A stretch of 9,145 bases of DNA from SBAX01 sp964421865 (lineage in GTDB: Bacteria; Planctomycetota; Phycisphaerae; UBA1845), in contig CAYQZH010000178.1 of NCBI GenBank assembly GCA_964421865.1, positions 1-9,145 on the forward strand, given 5' to 3'. Below, in pieces: positions 1 to 8,700 of the stretch (position 1 is the first letter of the stretch; each line of letters starts with the position of its first letter). Below the pieces are notes generated by a model. The model had not been told where the DNA came from, made no database searches, and saw nothing but the letters and a program-made list of their open reading frames with translations. A program made the translations under genes and the position numbers.

Positions 1-11
1 ATTCCCACTCG

Positions 12-49
12 AAAAAAACCCAAGATTCTTCCCAACTGACGAACTTGGG
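12..49 (-). terminator. Rho-independent terminator after the histidine kinase gene
   Basis: On the minus strand, a CCCAAG arm (plus 44-49) pairs with CTTGGG (plus 19-24). Three further pairs (TTC with GAA, plus 26-28 and 41-43) can form beyond a single bulged base, leaving a loop of about 12 nt. Seven T follow directly on the minus strand (plus 12-18). It lies about 110 bp beyond the kinase stop codon, which is where the two-component transcript should end. The stem is modest, but the uninterrupted T tract right after it is convincing. The plus-strand side lacks a T tract, so it should work only for minus-strand transcripts. Confidence 0.62.
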
Positions 50-159
50 CTAACTCGCCGACACGGTTCACGCCACCGCCGTCCTTCAATATACGCAGAA
101 GATCGCCTCCGCCCGTTAGGCTGGTTTGTGACCGACGTGAGTTTTGCGCTAAATCGTGG

Positions 160-1659
160 TTAAGCGTGCGTTACGGAGTGTTGTTGGTTGGGGATCCGCA
201 CGGTCACGCGCGAACCATGGCCCGGGGCGCTGTCCAGGTGGACCGACCCGCCCAGGGCGGCGACGGCGTGTTTGACGATGGAAAGCCCCAGCCCGGTGCC
301 GCGCGGGCCGGCGGCGGCGCGGCCGGAACGCGCCGATTCGACCTGATAGAACCGCTCGAACACTCGTTGGTGGTCCTGTGGGGCGATCCCGCAACCGGTG
401 TCGTAGACTTCAATTTCGACGGACCGTTCTTCGCGGCGGCACGCGACGCCGATCTGCCCGCCGCCGTCCGTGAACTTGATCGCGTTGTCCACCAGGTTGT
501 CGAGAACGAGTTGCAGCAAGTACAGGTTGGCGAAGACGCTGGGACAGTCATCCGCGATGTCACATCCCCAGCGGAGCTGTTTGCGGTCGATCTCGTTGCT
601 CCAGCGGTCATGGAGTTCATCGCCGACGCGTTGCAATCGCAACACCGTCGGCTGAAACGACGCCGACGGGCTCTCCAGACGGGACAAATCGAGCAGGTCG
701 CCGACCAGGGCCTCCAGCCGCGAGGTGTGCCGCGCGATGACCGCGAGAAACCGTCGCGCCGTTTCGGCCTCGCTCGCGACATCGATCTTGAGCACGGTGT
801 CCAGCGCGGCGCGGATGGCGGAGATCGGGGTGCGGACTTCGTGCGAGGCGTTGGCGACGAAGTCGCTCCGCAGTTGGAGGGTCCGGGTGAGTTCCGTGAT
901 ATCGGTCAGAACGAGGAGGCGACCTGTCGCCGGGTGATCGGCGTATGCCATCGCTTCCTTGTCGTCGTTCGGCTCCGGGAGGGCGATCTCCGAGACCCGC
1001 GCCAGAATGGATCGAACTCCGGCCTCAGTCTCGACGTCCAACCGTGCCTCATCCAACCGACCGTGCCCGCCGGCGTCCGGGAGCAGCATCGCTCGCAGGG
1101 CGTGCGGCTGGATGCAATCTTCGACCCGCCGACCGGACGCTCCGACCCGGTTCGCATCCGGGCCTACGGGTAGACTGAGGAGCCGGGCAGCCGCCGGATT
1201 CACCAGTACCATTCGCCCGTCCGAGGCCGTCACCATGACGCCCTCGTGAAGCTGGGCGAGAAGCGACTCCAACATCCGGTTCTGGCAATCAATGGTGGCA
1301 AGCTGCCGCGCAAGGCGATCGCGCATGCGCTCCAACGATCGCGCGAGCAGCGCAACCTCGTCCGATCCATTGGTCTCGATCGGAACCGAAAGATCGCCGC
1401 GGGAGAGTCGATGCGCCGCAACCGTGAGACGAACAATGCGTCCGCTCCAAAAGACCGCCAGCCCAAGCGCCACACCGACCGTGCCGAGCAAACCGATCAG
1501 TCCGATCGTCCAAACCACGCGATGGAGATCGGCGGTGGTCGCTTTGTCGTGGATGCGATCAAAGCGGGTGATGACCGCCCAAAGGCACACCCCCAGAACC
1601 AACGCCACCAACGCAGCGTGGCCTAGGAAGAGTTTCCAGAAGAACCGACCCGCTCTCAT
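160..1659 (-). CDS. PhoR-type sensor histidine kinase (2 TM, HAMP, PAS, HisKA, HATPase)
   Basis: Membrane-bound sensor kinase of 499 aa that should autophosphorylate on a histidine and pass the phosphate to the response regulator encoded just upstream. In order: TM helix 1 (about 11-31), a very short extracytoplasmic loop (about 32-49), TM helix 2 (about 50-71), HAMP linker (about 72-123), a PAS-like domain (about 128-258, including LVNPAAARLLSL), HisKA with the motif SHEVRTP (phospho-acceptor H273), and a HATPase domain. The HATPase domain has an N box (DNLVDNAIKF, N388/N392), G1 box (DTGCG, from D420), F box (ERFYQV, 435-440) and G2 box (GTGLGL, 454-459). All catalytic motifs are intact. 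The start follows the regulator's stop by 52 bp; no alternative upstream start is in frame and the ribosome site is weak. Layout and motifs match PhoR, but no phosphate-transport genes are visible, so the signal is unknown. With almost no external loop, sensing probably occurs in the membrane or through the PAS domain. Confidence 0.95.
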   Translation of the reverse strand: MRAGRFFWKLFLGHAALVALVLGVCLWAVITRFDRIHDKATTADLHRVVWTIGLIGLLGTVGVALGLAVFWSGRIVRLTVAAHRLSRGDLSVPIETNGSDEVALLARSLERMRDRLARQLATIDCQNRMLESLLAQLHEGVMVTASDGRMVLVNPAAARLLSLPVGPDANRVGASGRRVEDCIQPHALRAMLLPDAGGHGRLDEARLDVETEAGVRSILARVSEIALPEPNDDKEAMAYADHPATGRLLVLTDITELTRTLQLRSDFVANASHEVRTPISAIRAALDTVLKIDVASEAETARRFLAVIARHTSRLEALVGDLLDLSRLESPSASFQPTVLRLQRVGDELHDRWSNEIDRKQLRWGCDIADDCPSVFANLYLLQLVLDNLVDNAIKFTDGGGQIGVACRREERSVEIEVYDTGCGIAPQDHQRVFERFYQVESARSGRAAAGPRGTGLGLSIVKHAVAALGGSVHLDSAPGHGSRVTVRIPNQQHSVTHA

Positions 1660-1711
1660 GGTGGTGGGTTCCGCTCCCGCGGCGGTCCGACGAAGCGTCG
1701 GGACGTCTCGT

Positions 1712-2419
1712 TCATCCGACCGGTCCGGGGTCCGGTTCGCGGAAGGTATACCCGACCCCGCGTACGGTTTGGACCCACGCTGCGCCGGGACCGAGCTTTT
1801 TTCGCAGCGAAGCGATGTGCACGTCGATGGTTCGGTCGGTGACGGCCACGGTCGGGCCGAGAACGGCGTCGATCAAACGCGCCCGGTCGAGCACCCGCCC
1901 CCCGGCCATCATCAGCGTTTTGAGAATCCTGAACTCCGTCGTCGTCAGGGCGACGGACGCGCCGCCGACGGCTACCTGATACCTCTCCACGTCCAGGGTC
2001 ACCGGGCCCCTGGTCATCGGTCCCGGTTGCGCCGTGGAGGACTCGGTCCGCCGCAGCGCGGCTGCGACGCGGGCGAGGAGAATCTTCATCGAAAAAGGTT
2101 TCGTAATGTAGTCGGTCGCCCCGAGGGCGAACCCGACGAGTTGGTCCGACTCTTCAGCCTTGGCGGTGAGCATGAGAACCGGGATCGCAGCCGTTGGTGC
2201 GTTCTTCCGCAGGGTTTCGATGACCTGCTCGCCGGACATAGCGGGCAGCATTCGGTCGAGTACAATCAGGTCCGGCGCCTCGCGGCGCACTTCGCCGAGC
2301 GCCGCGGCCCCGTCGCTCACACAGCGACAGACGTACCCTTCCTTGACCAGGTTGAATCGCAACAGGTCGGCAAGGTCGGTCTCGTCCTCGACAACCAGGA
2401 TGGCTTTGCCCGTGGGCAT
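1712..2419 (-). CDS. OmpR/PhoB-family response regulator
   Basis: DNA-binding response regulator of 235 aa, partner of the kinase encoded 52 bp downstream. The N-terminal receiver (about 5-120) has the acidic pocket E11/D12, phospho-acceptor D55 in LIVLDRMLP, switch residues T85 and Y104, and the conserved K107 in YITKPFS. The C-terminal winged-helix domain (about 133-230) carries the typical trans_reg_C sequence, including TTTEFRIL, the recognition-helix region DRTIDVHIASLRKKLG and the final VRGVGYTF wing. The ATG at 2419 is chosen because MPTGKAILVVEDE is the usual receiver start and an AAGGA lies 11 nt upstream; an in-frame ATG at 2455 would add 12 residues with no domain support. The receiver and wing resemble PhoB, but the target genes cannot be read here. 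The start region is enclosed by an inverted repeat, described separately. The sequence shows full functional residues and no damage. Confidence 0.95.
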   Translation of the reverse strand: MPTGKAILVVEDETDLADLLRFNLVKEGYVCRCVSDGAAALGEVRREAPDLIVLDRMLPAMSGEQVIETLRKNAPTAAIPVLMLTAKAEESDQLVGFALGATDYITKPFSMKILLARVAAALRRTESSTAQPGPMTRGPVTLDVERYQVAVGGASVALTTTEFRILKTLMMAGGRVLDRARLIDAVLGPTVAVTDRTIDVHIASLRKKLGPGAAWVQTVRGVGYTFREPDPGPVG

Positions 2420-2453
2420 GGTACGCAGGTTCCTTCGAATTCGAGAGCGTACC
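2420..2453 (-). promoter_or_regulatory. Inverted repeat enclosing the ribosome site of the response regulator gene
   Basis: The 7-bp arms GGTACGC (2420-2426) and GCGTACC (2447-2453) are perfectly complementary and end directly against the ATG at 2419. The 20-base spacer holds a second palindrome, TCGAATTCGA (2435-2444), and the candidate Shine-Dalgarno AAGGA. In RNA this would place the ribosome site in the loop or at the base of a hairpin. In DNA it could be an operator for a dimeric regulator, including the gene's own product. The symmetry is directly visible; the role is inferred. Confidence 0.4.
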
Positions 2454-2600
2454 ACTGTGCACGTGCGAAGGCTATGGCATTCAATAGACCGGAGGGGGAC
2501 AGCCGCGCAGCGGTGTCGACAACGAAGACGTCGTTGGCCTTATCGAGTACCGGACTACTCGGCCTGTAGTTCGTTCCGCATCCGGCTGGGTGCCCCACCG

Positions 2601-2610
2601 NNNNNNNNNN
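2601..2610. other. Assembly gap (10 N)
   Basis: Ten consecutive N. A round number like this is normally a placeholder written by a scaffolder, so the true distance may be longer and the two sides may not be directly joined. Confidence 0.97.
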
Positions 2611-2655
2611 AAACGCGCACCCGCGGCTCGGCTCGGTCCCGGCGTGGCGGCCAAG

Positions 2656-4611
2656 TTAGGGTTCTTTCTTTTCGTCACGTCGAGGGCGTCGGCCTTCGCG
2701 CGCCCCGCGACGGTTGGCGGGGTCTTCCTGCTTGGCGTCGCGCTTGTCGGCCTGGGCGACGACGGGTTTCTCCGAGAACGCCTTAATCTGCGCGATGCGC
2801 AGGTTCTGGACCTCGACCGGTCCGAAGGCGACGAGGGCGAGTGGAAAGTCGATGTCCTGGGCGTTGGCGCCGACCCGGGAGGCCGGGTAGCGCGCCGTGC
2901 ACGTCCCGTCCACGTAGAGGGCGAGATCGTCGGTCCAGAGGCAGACGATCTTGTGGGGCGTGCTGCCGCCAAGCGTCGCCAACACCTCCACACGGGTGTC
3001 GTATCCGTCGGCGTCGAGTTGGGTGAATCCGAACAAGGGCTGTGGGTCGCCCGGACTTCCGAGATAGCGAACCTCGGCGGTGAGCGCGACCGGGGCGGTC
3101 TCATTCATGCGGATGCCGAGCAGGCTGGGAACCTCCCCGGCGGCGATCTCGCAACGGAGGATGCCGTCCTTGGCGGACCATTCCTCCTTGGGGCGACCGA
3201 GGCTGCTAAAGGATTTCAGGGAAGTGAGGTCCAGTTCCCTCCAGGACGAGATGCTCTCCACCGTGTCGAGTTCGTTGACCCAGGGGAGGAGGATAGCGCT
3301 GTTGCTCTTGTCCGCGGAGGCGGTCTGCGTAGCGTCGGCCTTGAGATCGAGGTCCTTGATGTAGCGGCGGCGCATCCAATCGACCCACCTTTTCTCGAAC
3401 TCCTCGACGGCGCCATTTTCGGGAATGCCGAGGGCGGCGGCGCACGCGGCGTCGTGGCCGTTTCCGGCGGCGAGTTCGCTGAGGAAGGAGTACATGGCGT
3501 CGGGACCGGCCTCAAATAAGTAAAGGACCACTGCGGCCGATTGTTCGTAGAACAGTTCGATCCGTTCCGGGTAGACCTTCTGCTCAAAGAGGTCGCGCAG
3601 GCGGAAGTACTCGCCCGCGACGACCCAGCGGGCGAGCCGTGCGGCTGCGCCGTAGTGATCGCGGGTCTGCTCGAAGCGGCCGGCCACCGCCTCATGGAGC
3701 CATCGGGGAGTCTCTTGGGCGCCGAAGAACTCAATGAGCACCCCGTGGGTCAGCTCGTGGGGGAGGACGCTTTCAATGCCGTATTTCCAGACTTGCTGGC
3801 CGCCCCCGCCCCCGCGGCCGCTTCCGCCGCCTTGCCGACCGCGTCCGAACTCCGGTTTGAGCTGAAAGAACACGATGGCCTGAGCTTTTCCGGTGATGTC
3901 CGGGAAGGTCACTCCGCCGCTGCCTGCCGGACCGCCGTGCTGCTGATAGTCTTGAGCACTCGTGTAGACCACAATGGGGAATCGCACGGCCCAGGAGCGG
4001 CTGTTGAACAGCTTCTGGATCATGAAGTCCAGATAGATCTCCGCCCGCTCGCCGATGATCTTGGAGAGCCGCTCGTTGGTGGAATAGACGGTGAAATGTT
4101 GCGTCTCGTAGAAGAGCGGGGGAACTTCCGCATTATGCGGCGGCGGCAGGATGGCAGGCAGATACTTGTTGTCTTCGATGACCTCCAACCCCTTCCAGTC
4201 GATATCGGGCATGGGGAGCTTGAAGGGATCCTTCGAGGCATCGGCCTTGCCGGTTTCGCCGAGGTCCTGCTTGTCCAACTCCAGCCGTCGCAGGCGAGCC
4301 AGCGCCCGTCGGGCCTTGCGAAGATTGGCGTCGTTACGGGAAAGGGCGGCGAGGTCGCGCCACGCGGCGGCCGCCTTGTCGGGCATATCCGCTTTTTCGT
4401 AAGCCTCTGCAAGCAGAACTCTCGCGGCCTCGTGGGCGGGGTTTTCGTCGGTCTCCTTGACCAACAGGTCGATCGCTTCGGAGTATTTGTTTTGGTCGAG
4501 AAGGGCCTTCACCTTGTCCACGTCGGAGGCGTACGCCGCCGTACAGAAGGAAAGAGCAAGAATGAGGAACCGCCCCCCGTTTCGTGCGCAAGAATTCCCA
4601 TGACTAAACAT
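2656..4611 (-). CDS. Secreted DUF1570-like zinc metallopeptidase with lectin-like C-terminal domain
   Basis: Predicted exported protein of 651 aa. An N-terminal signal peptide (hydrophobic about 14-27, likely cleavage after AYA at 28) is followed by TPR-like helices (about 30-115). A gluzincin-type peptidase region follows (about 165-420) with the zinc motif HELTH (H285, E286, H289) and a downstream RWLHEAVAGRFE, whose E307 is the likely third metal ligand. This arrangement is typical of DUF1570 and related families. A glycine/arginine-rich loop (about 256-272) sits just before the active site. The C-terminal part (about 445-608) looks like a concanavalin-type beta-sandwich as in DUF1080/3-keto-disaccharide hydrolase proteins, with 'ALYVDGT' and a repeated W/F pattern. 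A charged Lys/Arg/Glu tail ends it. The start at 4611 has AAGGG nine bases upstream and overlaps the preceding gene's stop by 8 bp (ATGTTTAG), implying translational coupling. Active-site residues are complete, so proteolysis is plausible, but the substrate is unknown; the lectin-like domain might bind glycan. Confidence 0.85.
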   Translation of the reverse strand: MFSHGNSCARNGGRFLILALSFCTAAYASDVDKVKALLDQNKYSEAIDLLVKETDENPAHEAARVLLAEAYEKADMPDKAAAAWRDLAALSRNDANLRKARRALARLRRLELDKQDLGETGKADASKDPFKLPMPDIDWKGLEVIEDNKYLPAILPPPHNAEVPPLFYETQHFTVYSTNERLSKIIGERAEIYLDFMIQKLFNSRSWAVRFPIVVYTSAQDYQQHGGPAGSGGVTFPDITGKAQAIVFFQLKPEFGRGRQGGGSGRGGGGGQQVWKYGIESVLPHELTHGVLIEFFGAQETPRWLHEAVAGRFEQTRDHYGAAARLARWVVAGEYFRLRDLFEQKVYPERIELFYEQSAAVVLYLFEAGPDAMYSFLSELAAGNGHDAACAAALGIPENGAVEEFEKRWVDWMRRRYIKDLDLKADATQTASADKSNSAILLPWVNELDTVESISSWRELDLTSLKSFSSLGRPKEEWSAKDGILRCEIAAGEVPSLLGIRMNETAPVALTAEVRYLGSPGDPQPLFGFTQLDADGYDTRVEVLATLGGSTPHKIVCLWTDDLALYVDGTCTARYPASRVGANAQDIDFPLALVAFGPVEVQNLRIAQIKAFSEKPVVAQADKRDAKQEDPANRRGAREGRRPRRDEKKEP

Positions 4612-5782
4612 GCGTTCGGTCCCTTGCTTTCTTGACGGCCTTCACGTTCTGGGCCAGTCGTTCGCCGAGGCCGGTCAATAAGTCGTGTACGTCCTGCAAC
4701 TCCCGAGGGTAGCGCTCCGTCCGTTTCAACATGTATTCCGTGAGTCGCGTCAGCGGTTTGGCGGCGTTGAGGAACTCGTCGCATTTCTGCTGCCACTGGC
4801 GCCGGCCCTCGGGCGTAAGCTGACCGCTGCGCGGATCAAAGCTGGGGTTCAGGGTCTCCGGGCTGGCGCGAACCAACTCCGTCTCCATGCGCCGGGAGAC
4901 GCTGAGGAGGTGGTGGAGTTCGGTGCGGAGGAGGTCGAGTTCGAAAGCGCTGCCGTAGTCGCCGAGGACAGCCTGGGCCTTGAAGAGGGCGGCTTCGGCG
5001 GCCTTGAGATCGTTCAGGTACGGCAGAGTGCTCGAAAAGTCGCCGGAGCCGGACGCCTTCTTGATCGCTTCGTACGTCCCCTCAAGCTTGAGCTTGCTGC
5101 CGAAGGCCTTGACGCTCTGCTTGTCCTCCACCAGCAGTTGTTCGCAGTATTCCTCAAGGGCGAGGCGCATGATCGTCGCGTCCTTGAGCGACTGCGGCTC
5201 CTTCGCCCGGTTGTGTGTCTCCTCGTCACGGATGAAGTTCCGGGCGTTCTTCTTCCCGACGAATCGCAGGTCGTAGTCGGGATTGACCTCGAAGATATCG
5301 AGATGGGCCTTGGCGCGAATCTTCTCCGGCGGGGCGCCATGCTCCTTCTTGTCCTCGAGCATCTTCTTCACTACGTCCCAGCGGGCCAGCCGTTCGTTGA
5401 TTTCGATGACGAGCCAATCGACCTTCATCCGAATGGCCTTGTTCTCCTGATAGTCGCGGAGCGGTTCGAGGCGGGACAACGCTCGTTCGTATCGTCCAAG
5501 GTCGTAGTCCGCTTGGGCGTTGAGGACGGCCTTGTGCGCCGGCGGAAGGTCGGCGAACTTGTTGACCGCCTCGGGGTCGGCGTGATCGACGGACTCGATG
5601 ATCTGCTCGATCTCCTTGCGGGAGAAGCTCCGTTCGCCGAAACGCGTCTTGACCCAAACGCTTGTGCTCGTTTGGCGGACGATCTCGCCCTCGACGAACG
5701 CGCCGTTTTTCAGGATGACGGTTTCGGCGGCGGCGGGAATAACCGGCCCCAGCACGGCGATCCATCCGATCCAGCGGGTCAT
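4604..5782 (-). CDS. Exported protein of unknown function with N-terminal SH3/Sm-like segment and helical body
   Basis: I do not recognise a named family for the full 392-aa protein. A signal peptide (MTRWIGWIAVLGPVIPAAA, cleavage about 19) is followed by a short beta-rich segment, TVILKNGAFVEGEIV...SVWVKTRFGERSFSRKEIEQI (about 21-61). This pattern resembles the small barrel at the start of many secreted planctomycete proteins. The rest is mostly helical, with a TPR-like stretch (about 80-145) and a charged helical or coiled-coil C-terminal half. No catalytic motif is visible, suggesting a scaffold or adaptor role. Two ATGs compete: 5791 overlaps the upstream stop as ATGA, but the AAAAGGA ribosome site directly abuts it. 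The ATG at 5782 lies 8 bases after that site and gives a cleaner signal peptide, so I prefer 5782. The 3' end overlaps the metallopeptidase start by 8 bp. Operon position and export suggest it acts with its two neighbours. Confidence 0.8.
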   Translation of the reverse strand: MTRWIGWIAVLGPVIPAAAETVILKNGAFVEGEIVRQTSTSVWVKTRFGERSFSRKEIEQIIESVDHADPEAVNKFADLPPAHKAVLNAQADYDLGRYERALSRLEPLRDYQENKAIRMKVDWLVIEINERLARWDVVKKMLEDKKEHGAPPEKIRAKAHLDIFEVNPDYDLRFVGKKNARNFIRDEETHNRAKEPQSLKDATIMRLALEEYCEQLLVEDKQSVKAFGSKLKLEGTYEAIKKASGSGDFSSTLPYLNDLKAAEAALFKAQAVLGDYGSAFELDLLRTELHHLLSVSRRMETELVRASPETLNPSFDPRSGQLTPEGRRQWQQKCDEFLNAAKPLTRLTEYMLKRTERYPRELQDVHDLLTGLGERLAQNVKAVKKARDRTHV

Positions 5783-5787
5783 AAGGG

Positions 5788-8700
5788 TCATCCTTTTGTG
5801 CCACTGCCCGAGCCTGTTGCGGCAGAGACTTTCCACCCGTATGCGGCGAGGAAGACGTTCATTGCCAACTTCCGGGCGTGCTGGGGCGTCACCCCGCGGC
5901 AGTCCGGGAAGGAATGATAGCCGATTCCCGACGAGATATCGTAGGCACTGTAGACGCCGACCGGCTTGCCTTTCGCAAGAATGGCGTAGAGATCGCACCG
6001 TCCGGCGGTCGAGAAGCGGGTGTGCAAGGCCCTGCGGAAGTTGACCTTCACCGCGTCGAAACCTTGCGTGCCGGGGATCTCGCCGGTGAAGACGGGGTCG
6101 CTGCGGCTGAGCTTCTCCAGCGTGATGCCTGCATCCATCTGTCTCAGTGCGGCCCGAAAGCCCTCGTCCCAGTCCTTGTTGCCGCTCACCACATCCGCGA
6201 ACAGGTATTTGCCGCCGCGGAGGGCATCCAGCATCTCCGCGCGTTGGGGCTCGGAGGGGGGATTCGCGCCAGCGACGTTGACCCAAACGAGGTCGGCCTC
6301 CTTCGGGTCGATCGGCTCGGTGATGGCGAGGCGGAAGTTGGAGCGCATCAGCCGATCCATCGTTTCTACGAGGTTCGGATAGGCCGGGATGGAGCTGCCG
6401 ATCTGCAGGCGGTGGGCCTTCATGGATTTCGACGGCACCGATCCCACGGCGTACGTCGAGACGGCGAAGGAGCTGGGCGGCGGCGTGTCATCCGTCGCGT
6501 AGGTCAACAGATCGTTTATGAAGGCGAAAGCCTCTTTGTGCTCGTCCACCTGATTCAGGTGCCATTGGCAGGACCAGCTTTGCTTCGGCAGAAACAGAAA
6601 ATGCCGGAACCCGTTGCCCAGGGCCTGAATGCCGGGGACTTTAAGGCGACCCCCCTCTGCTCCCCCCTTTTCAAGGGGGGATGGCAGGGGGGTAAGGACC
6701 GGCGCGTCCGAGGGGAGCTCGGCCAGTGGATATTCGGGGAAGGCCTGCTTCAAGGCCGAGAAGACGGCGTCGCGCTGGCCCTGCGCTTCCTCCGCGATGT
6801 CGATCACCACCGAGCCGCCCGCAAGGCAATACTCTCGAATCTTCTGCCATTCCGTCGGCGACCAGTTGAACGGACCCAGCACGCTCAACACCGTGATCGG
6901 GACCTCGACGAGTTCGCGGACCTCACGGTCGATGGAGGTGCGCCGCCAGTTGAACTGTCGGCCGCGCTGGGAGGCGAGGTAGCGGACGAGGTGCTGGGCG
7001 TCCCCGCGGTACTGCCCCCAGCCGTTCTGCGCATCCCCGACGATGATCCGTTGACAGACCGTCGGGGCCTCTCCCGCGCCCAGGATGGACAAGGCGTCGG
7101 CCGTCCGCAACAGGGATGGTGCCTGGGCGAAAGTGTTGCCTTGGGGTGCACGAACGCCGAACAGGCCGGATGCCTTATCGTAATGCTCCAACAACGTCCG
7201 CGCCTCCTCGTCAAAGTGGTCCTTGTCGTGGAAATGCGAGAGGCCGGAGATGCCCCCCAGAAGCTGCATTCGAGCGGGTTCAAGGTAGGGGTCGGCCGTC
7301 CCGACCACGGAGCCCTCATCCTTGGACTGCTCTTTGTAGTTCTTCTCGAGCCACTCGATGGCCCGGGTCGCGCCGCGGAGTTGCGCGGCCGGAGCCGTGT
7401 AAGCCGAACACCGCTTGTTGCCGAGGCAAGCCGACATGTCGATGCCGGCCAGGAGCGCAGCCGCCCCCGTGGCCGTATAGGCCGAGGTCGGCGCTTGCCC
7501 GACTCCGCCGTATTTTTCCAATTTGTTGCTGAACCCTCCGTCGTAGACCTGGGCTTCGGTCCAGTAACTCAAAACGCCCTTCCACGCTTTTTGGTCCGGT
7601 TCCGCGCCGGCAAATCGGGCCTCGCGCAAGGCGGAGAGAACCCGCGCCGAATCGTCATGGTTGGAACCGGCGAGGTTGGCCGCGTTCGGCGCAGCGCCCG
7701 TCATCGGAGTGCGATCGGCCCAGCCGCCGTCGCTCGCTTGAGCGGCCACTAGGAACTGAACGTCGGCCTGGATCGCCGGTCCGAACTCGGCGAGTCCACC
7801 GTGCCGGGCGAGGCAGTGGAGTCGGGCGGCGACGGTGTCGAGGCTCCAGGGTTGGGCGGCGGGCGGAGACTGCTTGGCGAGCCATTGCATCGCCTGTTTC
7901 ACATCGTCCGAAGCTTGCCCTGAGTCTCGAAGGGTCGGCTCGAGCTCGGCCAAAGCGTTGGCGACGCGAGCCGTGGTCATCACCCGCGCGGCGAGATCGG
8001 CGTCGCCTCCCCAGGTGTGGTCCGGGCGCATTGGGGCTTTCAACGCCCGAGTGCTTCGTTCCAGAACCGCGGCGATGTCGTCTTCCAGCACGTTGCGGAT
8101 GGGGATGTAACGAACGGGCACCGGCATTCCCGTGTCGGTAGCGGCCTCCGGATCGGAATCGACTTCACGGAACGAAAACCGCTTCAGGCCGACCGAGGCC
8201 CCGAAGCCCGTGGGCTTGAGGACGATCCACGCCCCGCCCGTCTGCTTTTCAAACTTCTTGAGCGTCACCTGCCCGTGGGGAAGCAGGAGTCGCTGGATGC
8301 GGTCGTCGTCCGTCGGCTCCGGTTTCTTGATGTTGACTTCGGCGCCGATCTGCTCGCCGTCGGCCCAAAGAGCAGGGATCAGCGCCGGCACGTCGTTCGG
8401 GATCTCCTGCCCCGAAACGCTCTCCACCTCCCATTCGTACGTCGCCCCGGGTCGCAGCTTGCCGTTGATGCGCAGCCAGACTTCCACTTCCTGGATTTGG
8501 ATGTTGCCGCCGGCACTCGCCCCGGTGGTGCCGCGCCCGCCTTCAGGCTGCGTGCTGAGCAAAAGGGCGTCGCCGGTGAAGCCCACGAAAAGATCGCGGC
8601 GCACCACGACCTTGGGCTGGTTGGAGCGGACAATGACCCGTCCGAAATCGAATTCCGGGTCGTCGAAGCTATAGATGATCTCCTTACCGGAAAAGCTGTC

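Larger units (their letters stand above)
2420..2655. other. Intergenic region interrupted by the assembly gap
   Basis: This stretch separates the metallopeptidase stop (2656) from the response regulator start (2419). It contains the inverted repeat at 2420-2453, an 8-bp GCACGTGC palindrome (2459-2466), and the N run. I see no convincing promoter for the two-component genes in the 181 bases left on their side of the gap, and no clear terminator in the 45 bases after the peptidase stop. Short open frames run here on the minus strand, but none looks like a recognisable protein. A promoter or whole genes may be missing in the gap. Confidence 0.6.

Noticed and set aside
166..1173. Long plus-strand open frame opposite the histidine kinase
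   Set aside because: It mirrors the kinase gene in GC-rich codons; its protein is Arg-rich with no recognisable domain, while the minus-strand frame has every kinase motif.
2456..2484. TTGAAT / TGCACA promoter-like pair upstream of the response regulator
   Set aside because: Spacing of 17 is right, but the -10 matches only two of six consensus bases.
2317..2598. Minus-strand open frame of 93 aa next to the gap
   Set aside because: It overlaps the response regulator in another frame and has no recognisable similarity; a gene fragment entering from the gap cannot be excluded but is not supported.
3541..4635. Plus-strand open frame of 364 aa
   Set aside because: Antisense to the metallopeptidase and overlapping its signal peptide; no domain is recognisable.
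4685..5917. Plus-strand open frame of 410 aa
   Set aside because: Antisense to the 392-aa exported protein and the DUF4159 gene; a by-product of third-position GC.
5783..6286. Extended start (6286) for the 392-aa gene
   Set aside because: It would overlap the DUF4159 coding region by about 500 bases and bury the signal peptide; an AAAAGGA site supports 5782.
6650..6692. The C-run/G-run hairpin as an intragenic terminator
   Set aside because: No T tract follows on the coding strand and the reading frame continues through both DUF4159 domains.
5878..7752. Plus-strand open frame of 624 aa
   Set aside because: Antisense to the DUF4159 gene, where two domain copies and QW motifs are readable; the plus-strand product is unlike any protein I know.
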